Below are positions 62,174 through 64,000 of a DNA stretch of 64,000 bases, in pieces. The DNA comes from Chitinophagales bacterium (GTDB lineage: Bacteria > Bacteroidota > Bacteroidia > Chitinophagales > Saprospiraceae). The position numbers were made by a program, and so were the translations under genes. Numbering within the stretch: the stretch's first letter is position 1; each line of letters opens with the position of its first letter. The notes below the pieces were generated by a model. The model was not told where the DNA came from, made no database searches, and was given only the letters and a program-made list of their open reading frames with translations. The DNA is taken from the NCBI GenBank assembly GCA_022360175.1, contig JAKSDI010000100.1, positions 1-64,000 on the forward strand, in the 5' to 3' direction.

Positions 62174-62570
62174 GTGCATACCGAAAATTGCCTCCTTTAT
62201 ATAGAAGACCCCTCGGGGGGGGTAACACGCTGCCTGTTTTCCATCAAAAAAATTTTCTCGAAGATAAAAGAATACTTTGATTATTCAAAATAAATGTCGA
62301 GATGTGGAAAAAATTGCGTTTTCCAGCTTGAATATATTGCTAATAAAATTTCAAAGTTAGAGCTAATATGTTGGGAGGAAAGTGTCTTTTTAAGACACAT
62401 GTAAATATCTATATATTTTACAAAAAAAACAAATTTTCCTATCTCTAAAACTCCGTCATTTGTCTGACATTTTTCTCCCCTGATTAGGCATTTAAAAATG
62501 TGACTTCCTAAAGTTTTATCGTCTTAAGAATAACGAACAGATACAAGTAATAAATGGGTGATAAGAAGAT

Positions 62571-62602
62571 GCCTCAACTATGGTAATAGTTGGGGCTTTT
62601 TT
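62571..62602 (+). terminator. Isolated rho-independent terminator
   Basis: GCCTCAACTAT (62571-62581), loop GGTA, ATAGTTGGGGC (62586-62596), then six T residues. The stem pairs with one G-T pair. No plus-strand gene lies within 1 kb upstream, so it would end an unannotated transcript, for instance a small RNA. Confidence 0.85.
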
Positions 62603-63138
62603 ACGCCATCTCTTAAAAAAAGAAAAACGATCACAACTCGCTATAAATCAATTAAATATACACAACAACACTATATATATTCACATAATTTCAATTCGTG
62701 TTTTTCTTCATATCTGGATTATATAAATAAAAACTTGTAACTTGCGTTATATACTACAGCAATAGATTGTAGGTTTTACAATCAACAAAACTGGATATTC
62801 TCAACACTAAGACTACACTACTGTAATCAAAATAAAAATTACCTAAGTCCCAAAAACGGTAATTTACTTATGAGTGCATACTTTATGCAAAGGATACACC
62901 ATCCATTGCACTATTAGGATATTCATGTTTCCTTAAAAATGAGCTTTGCCCATTTTCTATCTCAAAGTGATTTACTGTTTTATTACCCAATCTAGCTACT
63001 CGTACATATACGTGATGGTATGAATATTATGACAATCTAAATATTCATTATCTGCGGGATGTAGCTAGTTACTGATGCACAAAAGGGATAGGCTATCAGA
63101 ATAGCCTTTCTTATATATTAGACAAATAGCACAATAAA

Positions 63139-64000
63139 ATGAACACCGTAAAACAGTTATGCACATTTGTGCTCCTACTTTTGGGAGCACCTTTTCTCGC
63201 CTATGGGCAGTCTTCCCTATTGCTACAAACAGTCCAATTGGATGCAGAAGCTGTTTCCTTACTTAGCAAGGAAGCTGAGCGCAAAAATGATTGGCACCAA
63301 TATCACTTTCAGGGATCAACTTACCTCATTATTCAATTCAATGAAATTCCTACTGAAGCAGAGCGTGTAGCTCTTTCACTCCAGGGAATTCAATTGTTTG
63401 ATTATTTGCCTGATAATGCCTTTTTGGCAAAAGTAGAATCCTGGAGTTCTTTTGATCGGATTAGGAATGGACTGAAACTGCCGCTACTCCCCTCTTTCAA
63501 ATTGAGCCTATCACTTGCCAATCAACTATATGGTATTAGTGATCGCTTTTTGGAAGCCAAACCTGTCTCCATGCCAGATATTGAAAGTACTTCTTTTAAA
63601 AGTACTTTATCTGATGCAGGTTTTAAAATAGCCGAAAGAGAGGGCGAATTGATTGTCCAATTACAGGAAAAAGATCTTCAAGTACTAGCAGGCCATCCCG
63701 CAGTAATGTGGATTGAACCTGCACCACAAGCTCCTAATCCAGAAGGGACCATTGGCAATGCAGTGATGCGCAATAATTGGCTTACACAAGGCCCTGGAGA
63801 TGGTCATGATGGCAGTGGAGTTGTCATTGGTATAGCCGATGATGGAAATGTCGTACATGCAGATGTAAAAAACCGCCTGCTCTACCCTCCCAGCCTTAAT
63901 TGGGGGTCTCATGGTGATATGACCGTTGGGATAGCGGCAGGTGCAGGAAACATCGACCCAAGAGCATTGGGGTTATCTCCTGGAGCAACTATTCATTTAT
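63139..64000 (+). CDS. Subtilisin-like serine protease (S8), 3' truncated by window edge
   Basis: The reading frame stays open from ATG 63139 to the end of the window (287 codons). A signal peptide (1-24, FLAYGQ) is followed by a propeptide region (about 25-195). The catalytic domain begins with the Asp motif VVIGIADDGNVVHADVKNR (about 232-250) and the His motif GSHGDMTVGIAAGAGN (about 258-273) of the S8 family; the Ser motif lies beyond the edge. It would be a secreted protease, probably with further C-terminal domains and a T9SS signal, as is common in this group. The family call rests on both visible catalytic motifs. Confidence 0.85.
   Translation, partial: MNTVKQLCTFVLLLLGAPFLAYGQSSLLLQTVQLDAEAVSLLSKEAERKNDWHQYHFQGSTYLIIQFNEIPTEAERVALSLQGIQLFDYLPDNAFLAKVESWSSFDRIRNGLKLPLLPSFKLSLSLANQLYGISDRFLEAKPVSMPDIESTSFKSTLSDAGFKIAEREGELIVQLQEKDLQVLAGHPAVMWIEPAPQAPNPEGTIGNAVMRNNWLTQGPGDGHDGSGVVIGIADDGNVVHADVKNRLLYPPSLNWGSHGDMTVGIAAGAGNIDPRALGLSPGATIHL

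Larger units (their letters stand above)
62064..63138. other. Long non-coding region between the sigma operon and the subtilase gene
   Basis: This 1,075-base stretch carries no gene that I can support. It includes the palindrome at 62162-62173, a G-run near 62213-62221, an isolated strong terminator at 62571-62602, and a small hairpin at 63090-63107 (AGGCTAT / ATAGCCT). The part between 62610 and 63080 is AT-rich without obvious structure. A small RNA ending at 62602 is possible (see findings). Confidence 0.5.

Noticed and set aside
1..64000. tRNA, rRNA or tmRNA genes
   Set aside because: No cloverleaf-like or rRNA-like sequence was recognised in any gap by eye; a covariance-model search was not possible.

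Overview
The window looks like chromosome of a Bacteroidota bacterium, most likely a Saprospirales-type (Lewinella/Haliscomenobacter-like) organism. Evidence seen: four secreted proteins end in type IX secretion (T9SS) sorting domains; there are ECF sigma factors paired with membrane/beta-barrel partners, propeller + Y_Y_Y + AraC regulators, HTTM and DUF6544 proteins, and TAnnTTTG-type promoter boxes. The placement at order level is inference. There are no rRNAs, tRNAs, CRISPR arrays, integrases or intact insertion sequences. Both ends cut genes: a beta-helix protein on the left and a subtilisin-like protease on the right.

Layout. 0-8.5 kb: NlpC/P60 lipoprotein, gamma-carbonic-anhydrase-like protein, NhaC antiporter, hipBA toxin-antitoxin pair with repeated operators, DUF6544 protein, PBP4-type carboxypeptidase. 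8.5-20 kb: unusual GH3-C/CubicO fusion, glyoxylate shunt operon aceBA with a divergent RamB/ScfR-like regulator and a 17-bp palindrome between them, an unknown secreted protein, a 328-bp palindromic element, a class-A-like serine hydrolase with a dipeptide epimerase. 20-24.5 kb: ECF sigma/barrel pair and a four-repeat fasciclin protein. 24.5-29.5 kb: PAP2 phosphatase, AraC regulator divergent from aldehyde dehydrogenase + DUF779. 29.5-38.7 kb: a compact leftward run (orphan cytosine methyltransferase, HTTM protein, LD-carboxypeptidase, membrane-anchored propeller-AraC regulator, T9SS beta-helix protein). 38.9-43.5 kb: parE and lon. 44-47.4 kb: small membrane and secreted proteins, threonine dehydratase-like enzyme. 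47.5-54.2 kb: a sulfide/persulfide oxidation island. 54.2-62.1 kb: GH18 chitinase-like protein, glycosyltransferase 9, PhoD-like phosphatase, endonuclease I, an orphan McrB-N-like protein, and a second ECF sigma/barrel pair. 62.1-63.1 kb is a long non-coding stretch with an isolated terminator.

How genes work together. The clearest functional unit is the sulfur island: rhodanese, persulfide-dioxygenase/rhodanese fusion, Crp/Fnr regulator, DUF2892 membrane protein, 1-Cys peroxiredoxin, DUF1641 protein and sulfide:quinone oxidoreductase. GTGA-N6-TCAC sites sit upstream of three of its genes, and the regulator carries the recognition-helix residues expected to read GTGA. A second theme is murein peptide metabolism (NlpC/P60, PBP4, CubicO-type and class-A-type serine hydrolases, L-Ala-D/L-Glu-type epimerase, LD-carboxypeptidase), scattered over several transcription units.

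The most novel candidate system is the pair of ECF sigma loci (20.3-22.3 kb and 60.1-62.1 kb). In each, a sigma gene with a non-ATG start overlaps a gene for one protein with a cytoplasmic WE-motif head, a single membrane helix, a long linker and a C-terminal beta-barrel-like domain. This suggests a one-polypeptide trans-envelope anti-sigma sensor. Several families of intergenic palindromic repeats are also described. All assignments come from reading the sequence; no database search or folding program was run.
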